NCBI RefSeq assembly: GCF_001663155.1
Contig: NZ_CP015963.1
Location: forward strand, 558,001 to 622,000
DNA from: Altererythrobacter ishigakiensis
GTDB taxonomy: Bacteria > Pseudomonadota > Alphaproteobacteria > Sphingomonadales > Sphingomonadaceae
Reading direction: 5' to 3'
Length of the DNA stretch: 64,000 nt
Part shown: in pieces, positions 15,692 through 24,769 of the stretch
Layout: every line of letters starts with the position of its first letter
Numbering within the stretch: the stretch's first letter is position 1
The notes under the pieces: generated by a model
Databases searched by the model: none
What the model was told of the DNA's origin: nothing
Seen by the model: only the letters and a program-made list of their open reading frames with translations
Translations under genes and position numbers: made by a program

Positions 15692-16701
15692 CAGGCGATC
15701 TTCAGGATCATCTTGCCCTGATTCGTCCCCGCGAACAGGCGCATGAAGCTGTCGAACGTGTTTTCCAGCCCTTCGTCGATGTGCTCTTCGATGGTGAGCT
15801 TGCCTTCGGCGGCCCACTGCCCCATCTGCGCCGCGCCTTCGCCAAAGCGCTCGACATAATCAGCTACCAGTAGACCGCGAATCTGCGCGCGCTTGACGAT
15901 CAGCTGCCACAGATTGCGAATACCCCGCGGCTCAGTATTGTATTCACTGATCAATCCGCACAGCCCCACGCGGGCGTAAAGGTTGAGGTTCATCAGCCCG
16001 GCATCCAGGATAATCCCGCCGACATTTTCGAAGATCACATCGACGCCATCGGGCGCTGCTTCGGCGATTGCCTTGGTCAGCGCAGCCTCATCTTTGCCGC
16101 GATAGTCGATCGCTGCGTCATAGCCGTACTTCTCAGTCAGCTTGGCGCATTTCTCAGGCCCGCCTGCGATCCCTATCGCGCGGCAGCCCTTGATCTTGGC
16201 AAGTTGACCGACGAGCGAACCGACTGCGCCCGCAGCCCCTGTCACCAGCACTGTCTCACCTTCTTTCGGTTCGCAGACCTCCAGAAACCCGAAGTAGGCG
16301 GTCATGCCCACTGCGCCAAAAATCGAGAGGTAATTGGTTACGCTAGGCACTAGCGACGGGTCGATGGGCTGAGTGAAGCCGCCGACTTCGCCGACAGAGT
16401 AGTCTTCCAGCGCGTTGAGCCCCATGACCCATTGACCTTTTTCAAAGCCGTCCGCGCGGCTCTCCTCGACCACGCCAATGGTACTTGCCCGCATCGCTGA
16501 ACCTAGTGGGACCGGGGGCATGTAGTTGCCGCCCGCGTCCATCCAACCGCGCATCGCAGGATCAAGCGACGCGTAGTGATTACGGATAAGGAACTGCCCG
16601 TCAGCCAGCTCAGGCGTCGGCTCGGTGACCAGCTCAAAGTCTTCTGGTACCGGCTCGCCATCGGGCCTGCGCTGGAGAAGAAAGCGCCTGTTCTGCGGCA
16701 T
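15691..16701 (-). CDS. NADP-dependent MDR-family reductase
   Basis: A 336-residue medium-chain reductase of the leukotriene-B4 dehydrogenase/curcumin-reductase type, without the zinc ligands of alcohol dehydrogenases. The Rossmann motif GAAGAVGSLVGQLAKIKG lies near residues 155-172, followed by GGPEKC. Such enzymes reduce the double bond of alpha,beta-unsaturated ketones with NADPH. Paralogues lie at 18997-19998 and 30994-31995. A GAGGAACC site precedes the ATG. It lies 23 bases after the Mo oxidoreductase gene, in the same operon. Confidence 0.86.
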   Translation of the reverse strand: MPQNRRFLLQRRPDGEPVPEDFELVTEPTPELADGQFLIRNHYASLDPAMRGWMDAGGNYMPPVPLGSAMRASTIGVVEESRADGFEKGQWVMGLNALEDYSVGEVGGFTQPIDPSLVPSVTNYLSIFGAVGMTAYFGFLEVCEPKEGETVLVTGAAGAVGSLVGQLAKIKGCRAIGIAGGPEKCAKLTEKYGYDAAIDYRGKDEAALTKAIAEAAPDGVDVIFENVGGIILDAGLMNLNLYARVGLCGLISEYNTEPRGIRNLWQLIVKRAQIRGLLVADYVERFGEGAAQMGQWAAEGKLTIEEHIDEGLENTFDSFMRLFAGTNQGKMILKIA

Positions 16702-16724
16702 ATTAGGTTCCTCGTTGCTTGGCT

Positions 16725-18869
16725 TTATGCCGCTTCGATCCGCACCGGAATCGCACTTTGCAGCGCTTGCCCGGTAATCGGATCGTAATCGACTTCGTCG
16801 CTGGTCAGCCGGTTGGTAGAGCCGCCCATTTCATGGACATTGTGCTTGCCCGCCTCACTGTCCCCGAAGGCATGCGCCATGGAGATCAAGCCACGCCTCA
16901 CCCGGTCGCTGCCTTTGGCAACGCCGTGGATCGAGGCATGGGCAGAGGCGATTTCGATCACATCGCCATCTTTCAGGCCGCGTGCCGCCATATCGTCTGG
17001 ATGGATATAGGCGGGGTTCGTCGTGACTTTCTTGCCGAGGTTCTTGAGCGGTTGACCAATCGAATTGAAGCGCCCCTTTGACCGCCGCGAAATCAGGCGG
17101 AAGTCGAAACCCGCTGCGCGCGCTTCGTCAGCACCGTATTTCTCCAAGTGCTTTGGCATATCGCCCGCTGCCAGCTGGAACCGATTGTGCTCGTCTGCAT
17201 CTGCTGGTTCGATGACCGGGTGCAGATCATCATAGATGACGGCTGCACCACCATTGGCTTGCACATCCTTGCGGACCTGACTGGGCGGGACAATGCATCC
17301 TGCAACCATCAGGTCGAGCACGGTTTCCTTGGGCGGCGGAGAGTCGCCGTCCATCGGCACTGGCCCGCCGGCAAGCTGAAGTTGCAGGCCTAGGTTCTTC
17401 GCCAGATGCCAGAACATCTCATACTCGTCGATCACATCGCCCGGCGGCGTCGCCAACGCCTCGGTGTAACGCGCATAAGCGGTCTCGTGCCACCATTCTG
17501 ACAGGTTGGTGATGTCTTCACGCTCCAGACATTGGCTCGGCGCAAGCACGACATCGGCGCGCTTCGCGCTGGCGCTCATCCATGGGTCGATCTGAACAAA
17601 CAGTTCCAGATCATCGAGCGCCTTGCGCATCTTCAACTGGTTGGGGAAGCCGACCTCGGGATTGCCGCCAACTGAAATCAGCGCGCGAATCTGCCCTTCG
17701 CCGGGGGTGAGAATTTCATCTGCCATGACATTGCATGGCATCTCCATCAGCAGTTGGCCGAGCCCGCGGAAACGTGACTTCGCCATGCCTTCGACACCGA
17801 ACATTGGCGCAGGCGGCGCGACTTGTGCGCGTTTCTTGCCCATCTGGATCGTGAAGACGCCGGGCACTCCGCACTTTTCGCCTTCCTGCTTGAAGCGCGC
17901 ACAAACAGTGTTGAGGCACGTGACGAGATACTCGGTGAGGGTGCCGTTACCCGCCATCTCTGGGCCGGTGCCGGTAACTGCGCAGCCTTTCGAGCCGCCA
18001 GCGAACATGCGTGCGGCGCGCACGAGCTCGTCTTTTTCTACACCCGCGCGTTCAGCGGCGACATCAGGCGGAAATGCCTGCACCGCTTCGGCCAGCTCTT
18101 CGAAGCCATCAACATGCGCGGACACGAAATTACGGTCGTAAAGCTCTTCATTGATGATGACGTTGAGCATCCCGGCCAGCAGCGCCGGATCTTCGCCCGG
18201 CTTCACCGGTAGATAGATATCTGCCAGCTGGCCTACCTCCGCCAGACGCGGATCAGCGACGATCAGCTTGAGGCCCTCTTTCTTGCGGTCGCGAATACGC
18301 TTCGACGGGCTGAATGGCGGCACACCGCCAACCGGCGCATAGTGAGAGACGATCGGATTGTTGCCTATAAACAGAGCGACATCGGCCTGTGAGAAATTGT
18401 TTACCCCTCCTTCCCATTTGCCATAGCGCTCAGTGGTGAAGACCTTCGCCGGTTGATCTAATGTGACTGAAGTGAAGAAGTGCTTTGAGCCTACCGCTTG
18501 CGCAAAGCTGTGGCTCATCGCCCAGGCTGACGAGTTCTGATACCCCCCCGAGCCCATGAAAACGGCGACGCTGTCAGGCCCATATTTGTCGATGATGCGC
18601 TTCAGTTCGCTGGAGACATGCGCCAGCGCTTGCGGCATGGGTGTTTCCTGAAAATTGCCGTCTGCATCGCGCACCAGCGAGTGGTGCAGACGGTCTTCGG
18701 AGTTATGCGAATCTGGCAGTTCGCGGCCCTTCTTACAGGTATAGCCGCCATATTCCGGATCATCCGGATCCCCACGCACTGCTTTCACTTTGCCATCTTC
18801 GATATCGACCAGCATCGCGCAGTTCGCATGGCAAAAACGGCAATATGTCTTGTGCGTTTGAACGCCCAT
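16725..18869 (-). CDS. Molybdopterin (bis-MGD) oxidoreductase
   Basis: A 714-residue member of the DMSO-reductase superfamily. The N-terminal [4Fe-4S] site is C10-x2-C13-x3-C17-x27-C45. Large molybdopterin domains and a C-terminal MGD-binding domain (ARGLKDGDVIEI) follow. No Tat signal precedes the cluster, so it is probably cytoplasmic. ATG 18869 was chosen for the strong AAAGGAG site upstream. No separate iron-sulfur or membrane subunit is adjacent. It could be an oxidoreductase or, like acetylene hydratase, a non-redox member; the substrate is unknown. A mobA gene for its cofactor lies at 20041-20550. Confidence 0.87.
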   Translation of the reverse strand: MGVQTHKTYCRFCHANCAMLVDIEDGKVKAVRGDPDDPEYGGYTCKKGRELPDSHNSEDRLHHSLVRDADGNFQETPMPQALAHVSSELKRIIDKYGPDSVAVFMGSGGYQNSSAWAMSHSFAQAVGSKHFFTSVTLDQPAKVFTTERYGKWEGGVNNFSQADVALFIGNNPIVSHYAPVGGVPPFSPSKRIRDRKKEGLKLIVADPRLAEVGQLADIYLPVKPGEDPALLAGMLNVIINEELYDRNFVSAHVDGFEELAEAVQAFPPDVAAERAGVEKDELVRAARMFAGGSKGCAVTGTGPEMAGNGTLTEYLVTCLNTVCARFKQEGEKCGVPGVFTIQMGKKRAQVAPPAPMFGVEGMAKSRFRGLGQLLMEMPCNVMADEILTPGEGQIRALISVGGNPEVGFPNQLKMRKALDDLELFVQIDPWMSASAKRADVVLAPSQCLEREDITNLSEWWHETAYARYTEALATPPGDVIDEYEMFWHLAKNLGLQLQLAGGPVPMDGDSPPPKETVLDLMVAGCIVPPSQVRKDVQANGGAAVIYDDLHPVIEPADADEHNRFQLAAGDMPKHLEKYGADEARAAGFDFRLISRRSKGRFNSIGQPLKNLGKKVTTNPAYIHPDDMAARGLKDGDVIEIASAHASIHGVAKGSDRVRRGLISMAHAFGDSEAGKHNVHEMGGSTNRLTSDEVDYDPITGQALQSAIPVRIEAA

Positions 18870-18955
18870 TTCACTCTCCTTTGACCGTGAAGATACCAGA
18901 TGCCGTAAGGTCATCGACTGATACTTTTGCGCGTAGCGAGCGCGCGCTGCGCACC

Positions 18956-18964
18956 GCATTAGGC
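18956..18964 (+). promoter_or_regulatory. Promoter-like element GCATTAGGC
   Basis: A variant of the element seen at 4755, ending 32 bases before the ATG at 18997. It lies in the 127-base divergent region between the Mo oxidoreductase and MDR reductase genes. Confidence 0.28.
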
Positions 18965-18996
18965 AGCCACACAGCAATCGCAGTCGGAGAATTCGC

Positions 18997-19998
18997 ATGC
19001 CCACCATGACCCGCCAATGGCTTTTGAACGGACATCCGCGCGGTCGCGGCATTGAGGACGGTGATTTCAAGCTGGCAGAAACCGAGCTGCCTGATCCGGG
19101 CGAAGGCGAGATGTTGCTGGCCACTCGGTATCTAGGGTTCGACCCTGCGCAAAAGGGCTGGATGGAAAACATCGCGGACTATGTCGCGCCGATGGCGATT
19201 GGCGACGTCATGCGCGGCAGTGGTATCTGCGAAGTGATCGACAGCAATGGCGGCCGCTTCCAGAAGGGCGACTGGGTATTCGGCACGACGGGCTGGACCG
19301 AGCATCTTGTCACCGATGGCAAAGAGCTGACCAAGGTCGAGACCGAGCTTTCGCCAACCGCTGTTCTGTCTGTGCTCGGCACCACCGGGGTCACTGCCTA
19401 TTGCGGGCTGTTCAAAGTGGGCAAACCAGTGGCGGGCGACACAGTGCTGGTTTCCGGAGCGGCTGGTGCGACCGGATCAGTCGTTGGCCAATTGGCTAAG
19501 ATCGCCGGATGCCGCGCGGTTGGTATCGCAGGTGGGCCGGAGAAGTGCAAATGGCTGGTCGAAGAAGCCGGCTACGATGCGGCGATCGACTACAAGGCAG
19601 GCGACGTAAAGCGCCAGATCAGAGAGCAATGCCCGCGCGGGGTTGATGTCATCTTCGACAATGTCGGCGGTTCGATCTTAGATGACATGCTTGCCAATAT
19701 AGCTACCGGCGCGCGCGTAGTCGTGTGTGGCGGCATCAGCCGGTATGAATCGGGCGGCACACCCACGGGGCCAGGCAATTACTTCAACTTGATCTTCCGC
19801 CGCGCCAGCATGGCAGGTTTCATCGTGCTCGATTGGGCGGCAGAGTTTCCGCAGATTCGCAAACGTCTTGAGGGCTTCGTCCAGGATGGCCGCCTGCGCT
19901 ATCAGGAAGACATTCAGGAAGGCTTTGAAAACGCGCCTGAGACGCTGAAGCGGCTGTTTGTCGGCAAGAACCGCGGCAAGCAGATGCTCAAGCTTTAG
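18997..19998 (+). CDS. NADP-dependent MDR-family reductase
   Basis: A 333-residue paralogue of the reductase at 15691-16701. The pattern is the same: N-terminal WLLNGHPRG, GAAGATGSVVGQLAKIAG near residue 160, GGPEKC, and a C-terminal KRLFVGKNRGKQMLKL. It is expected to reduce an enone or acryloyl-type double bond with NADPH. GGAG seven bases before the ATG supports this start over the ATG three codons later. It is transcribed divergently from the Mo oxidoreductase. Confidence 0.86.
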   Translation: MPTMTRQWLLNGHPRGRGIEDGDFKLAETELPDPGEGEMLLATRYLGFDPAQKGWMENIADYVAPMAIGDVMRGSGICEVIDSNGGRFQKGDWVFGTTGWTEHLVTDGKELTKVETELSPTAVLSVLGTTGVTAYCGLFKVGKPVAGDTVLVSGAAGATGSVVGQLAKIAGCRAVGIAGGPEKCKWLVEEAGYDAAIDYKAGDVKRQIREQCPRGVDVIFDNVGGSILDDMLANIATGARVVVCGGISRYESGGTPTGPGNYFNLIFRRASMAGFIVLDWAAEFPQIRKRLEGFVQDGRLRYQEDIQEGFENAPETLKRLFVGKNRGKQMLKL

Positions 19999-20040
19999 TT
20001 ATTTGGTCAGCGGCTCAAGCACAGCCATACCCGTCATGAC

Positions 20041-20550
20041 CTAAGCTAAGTCTTCTGGCCGATTGACGTTCATCAGCGGTGTATTCAGCGTTACTGGCCT
20101 TGCGCCGATGCTATCGGCAAATCCGTAGAGTGCGCGTCCCCCGTCACGTATGAAGATGTCAAGTCGTGGCGCTAGCGATGCAGGCCACAGGCCTACCACC
20201 GGTTGATTCTGTACGATAGCCGCGGTGTCACCGGACAAGGTCTGGGCCAGATCTTCGGGTAGGTTGGGAATGTCGCAGCCGGAACTGAGAACCCGGTCAA
20301 AACCATTGCTTCGAGCAAAATGTAGAGCTGCGTTCAGACCCCCGAGCGGACCAAGTCCTTCATTCGGCAGGTCCGCGATGCAATCAAAGCCTTCCTCCGC
20401 TCGCCCGCATACAACCAACCCGCTGCATTGCGCGGCCAGCGCAGCCCCAACATGATCGATCAGGCGCCTACCTATATAACGCGCATAGGCCTTGTCGCTG
20501 CCAAACCGCGTGGCTTTTCCGCCCGCGATTATGGCGCCGAGCAGTCTCAG
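20041..20550 (-). CDS. mobA: Molybdenum cofactor guanylyltransferase with CTG start
   Basis: The frame encodes about 169 residues of the MobA family: an N-terminal GAIIAGGKATRFGSDK nucleotide-binding loop, LGPLGGLNAAL, SSGCDIPNL and a final NVNRPEDL. MobA adds GMP to Mo-molybdopterin to make MGD, the cofactor needed by the oxidoreductase at 16725-18869. No ATG, GTG or TTG lies between the upstream in-frame stop and the conserved GAIIAGG segment. The best start is CTG at 20550, whose last bases overlap the TGA of the preceding gene (CTGA), with GAGAAG upstream. A start at the later in-frame TTG or ATG would remove the binding loop. Confidence 0.78.
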   Translation of the reverse strand: MRLLGAIIAGGKATRFGSDKAYARYIGRRLIDHVGAALAAQCSGLVVCGRAEEGFDCIADLPNEGLGPLGGLNAALHFARSNGFDRVLSSGCDIPNLPEDLAQTLSGDTAAIVQNQPVVGLWPASLAPRLDIFIRDGGRALYGFADSIGARPVTLNTPLMNVNRPEDLA

Positions 20551-20888
20551 CCGAACTTCTCTGTCGGCACGCCTTCCTCATTGTAAACCGGGCCTTCGGC
20601 GTCGACGCGGTATTTCCGGCTCACGGCGTTCTCTATCCCGAATGAACCCAGATGCCCGAGCATCCCGGCATAATGCTTGTTTGCAAAATGGCTCGCGAGA
20701 GCTTCTTCGCTGGTCCATTCTTCGAAAACATTGATACGGGTCGGGTTGTTGAGGTCCGCACTCCAGTCATAGTGAAGGCACCCCTCTTGCGAGAGCGCGC
20801 CGTCGATGAATGGCTGCGCTGTCTTCAAAGCTTCTTCACGCTTGTCTGCCGGCAGGTCGATCTGTGCCGAGATAACGATTTTCGCCAT
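20547..20888 (-). CDS. Antibiotic-biosynthesis-monooxygenase (ABM) domain protein
   Basis: A 113-residue protein with a single dimeric ferredoxin-like ABM domain: IVISAQIDLPADKREE, then GCLHYDW, FEEWTSEEAL and HF segments. Members are cofactor-free monooxygenases, haem-degrading proteins or quinol-modifying enzymes, so function is open. It starts four bases after the SnoaL-like gene and its stop overlaps the CTG start of mobA; the three genes probably form one transcript. Family assignment is firm, reaction is not. Confidence 0.8.
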   Translation of the reverse strand: MAKIVISAQIDLPADKREEALKTAQPFIDGALSQEGCLHYDWSADLNNPTRINVFEEWTSEEALASHFANKHYAGMLGHLGSFGIENAVSRKYRVDAEGPVYNEEGVPTEKFG

Positions 20889-20891
20889 GTC

Positions 20892-21305
20892 TTATCCTTC
20901 TTGCGGATTGTATTCGGCGACAATTCCGAACTTGCGGTGGGTAAAGACCCATGCACCGTCGATCTTCGCCAATTCGTCTTCGTAAAGCCCGCCAACAACG
21001 CGGGTGTTGCCATCTTTCATATGCAGGATTTCCTGCGTCTGGACCCGGCTGGTTGCTGTGTCTCCGGTAACCTCGATCATGCAAGGCACGCAGTGAAAAC
21101 TGACCGCTTCAATCCCGCTCATCGCCTGGCTCCAGAAGCCGACGATTGCCTCTTTGCCTTCGAATAGATTCCCGAAGAAATCCCAGGTTGCGTTGTCTGC
21201 CCACACGCTGCCCCAAGTACCGGGATCGTTGCGCACGACGCCGTCGGCATAGGTGCCGTTGAGTTCGGCAATCATTTGGCGATCTTCTGCGGGTCCTCGG
21301 AACAT
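20892..21305 (-). CDS. SnoaL-like (NTF2-fold) protein
   Basis: A 137-residue SnoaL-like polyketide-cyclase/ketosteroid-isomerase-fold protein: the N-terminal helix with LNGTYADG, WGSVWADNATWDF, KEAIVGFW, then beta strands with GLYEDELAKIDGAWVF. AAGGAGAG precedes the ATG at 21305, so the longer frame reaching back to 21560 is discarded. Such proteins act as isomerases, cyclases or dehydratases; substrate unknown. It is the first gene of a three-gene run with the ABM protein and mobA. Confidence 0.75.
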   Translation of the reverse strand: MFRGPAEDRQMIAELNGTYADGVVRNDPGTWGSVWADNATWDFFGNLFEGKEAIVGFWSQAMSGIEAVSFHCVPCMIEVTGDTATSRVQTQEILHMKDGNTRVVGGLYEDELAKIDGAWVFTHRKFGIVAEYNPQEG

Positions 21306-21438
21306 GACGCTCTCCTTGTCTCTGACTGAGGCTATCAACCTGTGAGCCCCCGGCTTCAATGAACACTTTTGGGAAGGGTGTTTAGGCTGGCTAGCGCCTA
21401 GAGATGGAGGCGAGATTACATTTAGAAGGGAGCGAGAC

Positions 21439-22251
21439 ATGGGCCTGCTGGAAGGAAAGAAAGCCGTTATCCTGGGCGCTGCAAGCGCTGGAAACATGGG
21501 GCAGGTAACCGCGCGGCTTTTCGCAGCTGAAGGTGCCGAGGTGTTGGTGGCGGGCCGCAAGGATGGGCCTTTGTCCGAACTCGCCAGCGGGATCGGCGGG
21601 CACTATGCGCTGTGCGATATCACCGATCACAGTCAAGTTCATGCGCTGGCGAAGACGGCGGCTGACAAAATGGGCCGGGTCGACGCGGCGATCAATTGCA
21701 CAGGCTGGGGGCTGCTCGCCAATCTGCTGGAAACGACGCAAGAGCAGCTGGATCAGATCTGCGAGTTGCAATTCAAAGGCGTGCATCATTTCTTGCAGGC
21801 CTTTGTCCAGCAGATGAAGGATCAATCCCCGCAAGGCGGGTCGCTCATTTCATTGAGCTCAGCCACGACCAAGGCGCTGATCAACAACCACGCAGCCTAC
21901 ATCGGAACCAAGACCGCGGGCGAAGCGATGATCCGCTGCGTTGCCAATGACTTCGGGCAATACGGGATCAAGGCCAACACCGTCTCCCCAGCCTTCACGG
22001 AAAGTCCGATGACATCGGAGAGTTTTCAGGTGCCAGGGCTGGTCGATGCCTTCATGCCGAAATATCCGCTCCGCCGCTTGAACACGAGTGAGGATGTGGC
22101 GGAAGCCTGCGCGTGGCTATGCAGTGATCGCGCCTTTGTTACGGGCCAGAATATCCAGCCAAACGGCGGTCTGACTTTGCGCGGTAATCCGCAAGCGGTT
22201 GATATCGAAGCGGCTGTTGGCGCAGCGATGGCTAAGATGCAGGAGGGCTGA
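21439..22251 (+). CDS. SDR-family oxidoreductase
   Basis: A 270-residue SDR. The nucleotide-binding motif is atypical (GAASAGNMG), like that of enoyl-ACP-reductase-type or divergent SDRs, and the active site is YIGTK after a SLSS strand. The NAG motif is replaced by NCTG. It is likely an NAD(P)-dependent reductase or dehydrogenase of unknown substrate. AAGGGAGCGAG precedes the ATG. It is convergent with the next SDR, with stops seven bases apart. Confidence 0.8.
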   Translation: MGLLEGKKAVILGAASAGNMGQVTARLFAAEGAEVLVAGRKDGPLSELASGIGGHYALCDITDHSQVHALAKTAADKMGRVDAAINCTGWGLLANLLETTQEQLDQICELQFKGVHHFLQAFVQQMKDQSPQGGSLISLSSATTKALINNHAAYIGTKTAGEAMIRCVANDFGQYGIKANTVSPAFTESPMTSESFQVPGLVDAFMPKYPLRRLNTSEDVAEACAWLCSDRAFVTGQNIQPNGGLTLRGNPQAVDIEAAVGAAMAKMQEG

Positions 22252-22257
22252 TCGCCG

Positions 22258-23034
22258 CTAATACTGCGCGGTACCGCCATCCACGCTGATCGCGGCACCG
22301 GTGATGCCAGCGCCCTCGGGTGAGGCCAATAGCATGGCCACGGCTGCAATCTCTTCGACGGTGTTGGGCCGCTTGATCGCGGCTTCGCTGGCGAACATCG
22401 CGATCATCTCGTCAAACTCCATGCCCATCGCTTTCGCGGTCGCCGGGCCATTGTTCTTGATAATATCAGTGACGACCAGACCGGGGCAGATGCAGTTTGC
22501 CGTGATACCCAGCTCGCCCACTTCGCGCGCCAGCGATTTGGTCATGCCGGTCACCGCGTGCTTCGCAGCGGTGTAGGCAGTGAACACCGGTTTGCCGTGT
22601 TTGCCTTCCATGGAAGACATGTTGATAATCCGGCCAGTCTTGTTCGCGATCATGGTCTTCAGCGCGCGGCGGCTGGCCCAGAAGGTCGAATAGACATTCC
22701 ACTTCATCGCTTCGTCAAAGGCTTCATCTGACAGATCAACCATCGGCTGTAGATCGCCAGCGCCGCCAGCATTGTTCACGAGAATGTCGATAGTGCCAAA
22801 GTTGGCGACTGTCTGATCGATGAAGCCTTCCACGTCGGACTGGTTCATCACGTCGCCAGCAACAAAAATCGCCCTGTCACCGGCACCCAGCTCGTCCAGC
22901 ACTTTCGCGCCCTTTTCGGGATTGCGCGCGAACAGCGCGACCTTCGCGCCTTCAGCCAGAAACGCTTCAGCGATCCCGCGCCCCAAACCTGCGGTTCCGC
23001 CTGTAATTGCTGCGACCTTGCCTTCCAGTTTCAT
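22258..23034 (-). CDS. SDR-family oxidoreductase
   Basis: A 258-residue classical SDR: TGGTAGLGRG near residues 11-20, NNAGG near 88, and YTAAK after a MSS strand. It ends in the typical SVDGGTAQY. CAGGAGAG precedes the ATG at 23034; the longer frame adds 17 unlikely residues. It is probably an alcohol or 3-hydroxyacyl-CoA dehydrogenase, divergent from the FAD-dependent oxidoreductase gene. Confidence 0.85.
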   Translation of the reverse strand: MKLEGKVAAITGGTAGLGRGIAEAFLAEGAKVALFARNPEKGAKVLDELGAGDRAIFVAGDVMNQSDVEGFIDQTVANFGTIDILVNNAGGAGDLQPMVDLSDEAFDEAMKWNVYSTFWASRRALKTMIANKTGRIINMSSMEGKHGKPVFTAYTAAKHAVTGMTKSLAREVGELGITANCICPGLVVTDIIKNNGPATAKAMGMEFDEMIAMFASEAAIKRPNTVEEIAAVAMLLASPEGAGITGAAISVDGGTAQY

Positions 23035-23139
23035 GCGTCTCTCCTGAACTCTGCAACCTCGATAGCGAGCACGGAACGGCAGCACACCTTGCTAAAATGA
23101 GGAATTGCCGCGCGCGGCCCAAGCGCCTCTTGTCAGGAC

Positions 23140-24759
23140 ATGGAAAAAACAGATGTGATCATCCTTGGATGCGGAGCGGCCGGAATGGCGGCGGCGCTGG
23201 CGGCGCATGAAGCAGGCGCGAAAGTCGCACTGATTGAACGGTTTGACCGCATCGGCGGGACAGCGGCGATTTCAGGCGGGGTGATCTGGGTGGCGGACAA
23301 TCCGCGCCAACGCGCCGCAGGGATGAGCGACAGCCGCGAAGAGGCGCTCGCTTACTTCAAGGCGCTCGATCACGGCGATCTGGTCGACGATACGTTGGAA
23401 GCGTTCGTTGATCGCGGGCCGGAAGCGCTGGAATTTCTGGAAAATATTGGCGCGCTTAGTGTGTCCCTGCTGGATGGCTATCCAGACTATTACCTCGATC
23501 GCCCGGGCGCGAAGCCTGAAGGTGGGCGCGCACTGGACCACGATCTGTTTGCTCTGGGCGAGCTGGGCGAATGGGCCGGGTGCATCACTGCGATTGAAGA
23601 GATGAAACCGATGATGCTGCGCGAAACGCCTTTGGGCGGCGGCACGGGTGTCGTCGAGCCTGAGGAAATGCAGCGCCGCGTGGCGAATAATGAGCGCGGC
23701 TTCGGCCAGGCCATGGTCGGGCGTTTGCTCAAGGCATGTTTGGATCGCGGAATCGAGCCGATGCTGGGTGTCGAAACGCGCGAGCTGATCCGTCGCGGCG
23801 GCCGGATCACGGGGATCAAAGCCAGAAAGGATGGTAACGAGTTTGAGCTACACGCCAATCAGGGTGTCATCATCGCCACCGGCGGATTTGAGTGGGATGA
23901 GGACAAACGTCAGGCCTTCCTACGTGGACCGATGGATGCACCGGCCAGCCCGCCGACCGCACGCGGCGATGGTTTGAGCTTGGCGATGGCAAATGGTGCA
24001 AAGCTCGGCAATATGACGCAGGCGTGGTGGGCACCAACTTTGGTCACGCCCGATATGCCTTGGCCGGGTGGTGAGCAGCGCGCGCAGCCTGTGCTGATTG
24101 AACGGACGGTGCCGCATTCGATCATGGTCAATCGCAAGGGTGAGCGTTTCTGCAATGAAGCGGCGAACTATTCCGCACTTGCCGGCGCGTTCCACGCGTT
24201 CGACCCGCAGACTTATGATTACCCGAACCTGCCTGCATGGCTGATCTTTGATGAGGACTATGTTGAGCGCTATCCCATCGGACCTCGATTGCCGGGGCAG
24301 CCGGTGCCCGAGTGGGTTATGCGTGCAGACACACTGGAAGAGCTGGCCTCGCAGCTCGGTCTTGAACCCGAAGCATTGGAGGCGACTATAGAACGCTTCA
24401 ACGGCTTCGCGCACGCTGGCAATGATCCGGATTTCCAGCGTGGCACGTCGGCCTATGACCACTTCTATGGCGACCGCAGTCGTGATGGGACCGCGGTGAC
24501 GCTAGGCCCGATTGCCCGCGCGCCTTTCTATGCGGTGGAAATTCGCATGGGCTTGCTCGGCACCAATGGCGGGCCGCGCACCGATGGTGCAGCGCGTATG
24601 CTTGGCCATGATGGCGCGCCGATTGCAGGGCTTTATGGCGCGGGCAATGCCATCGCGTGCCCAACCGGCGGAATATATGCTGGCGCGGGCGGTACACTGG
24701 GTCCAGCGCTGACCTTTGGCTATATTGCGGGGCGAAGCGCGGCCCAGGCTAACACTTGA
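23140..24759 (+). CDS. FAD-dependent oxidoreductase, 3-ketosteroid-dehydrogenase/fumarate-reductase type
   Basis: A 539-residue flavoprotein of the FAD_binding_2 family. The dinucleotide motif GCGAAGMAAALAAHEAG lies near residues 10-26 and is followed by ERFDRIGGTAAISGG; the C-terminal FAD motif with GLYGAGNAIA and TGGIYAGAGGTLG is near residue 490. Members include 3-ketosteroid delta-1-dehydrogenases and fumarate-type reductases. The rest of the region (P450s, Rieske oxygenases, side-chain beta-oxidation genes) favours a dehydrogenase of a cyclic ketone, but sequence alone cannot separate the options. It is divergent from an SDR. Confidence 0.85.
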   Translation: MEKTDVIILGCGAAGMAAALAAHEAGAKVALIERFDRIGGTAAISGGVIWVADNPRQRAAGMSDSREEALAYFKALDHGDLVDDTLEAFVDRGPEALEFLENIGALSVSLLDGYPDYYLDRPGAKPEGGRALDHDLFALGELGEWAGCITAIEEMKPMMLRETPLGGGTGVVEPEEMQRRVANNERGFGQAMVGRLLKACLDRGIEPMLGVETRELIRRGGRITGIKARKDGNEFELHANQGVIIATGGFEWDEDKRQAFLRGPMDAPASPPTARGDGLSLAMANGAKLGNMTQAWWAPTLVTPDMPWPGGEQRAQPVLIERTVPHSIMVNRKGERFCNEAANYSALAGAFHAFDPQTYDYPNLPAWLIFDEDYVERYPIGPRLPGQPVPEWVMRADTLEELASQLGLEPEALEATIERFNGFAHAGNDPDFQRGTSAYDHFYGDRSRDGTAVTLGPIARAPFYAVEIRMGLLGTNGGPRTDGAARMLGHDGAPIAGLYGAGNAIACPTGGIYAGAGGTLGPALTFGYIAGRSAAQANT

Positions 24760-24769
24760 AGCCGAACGT

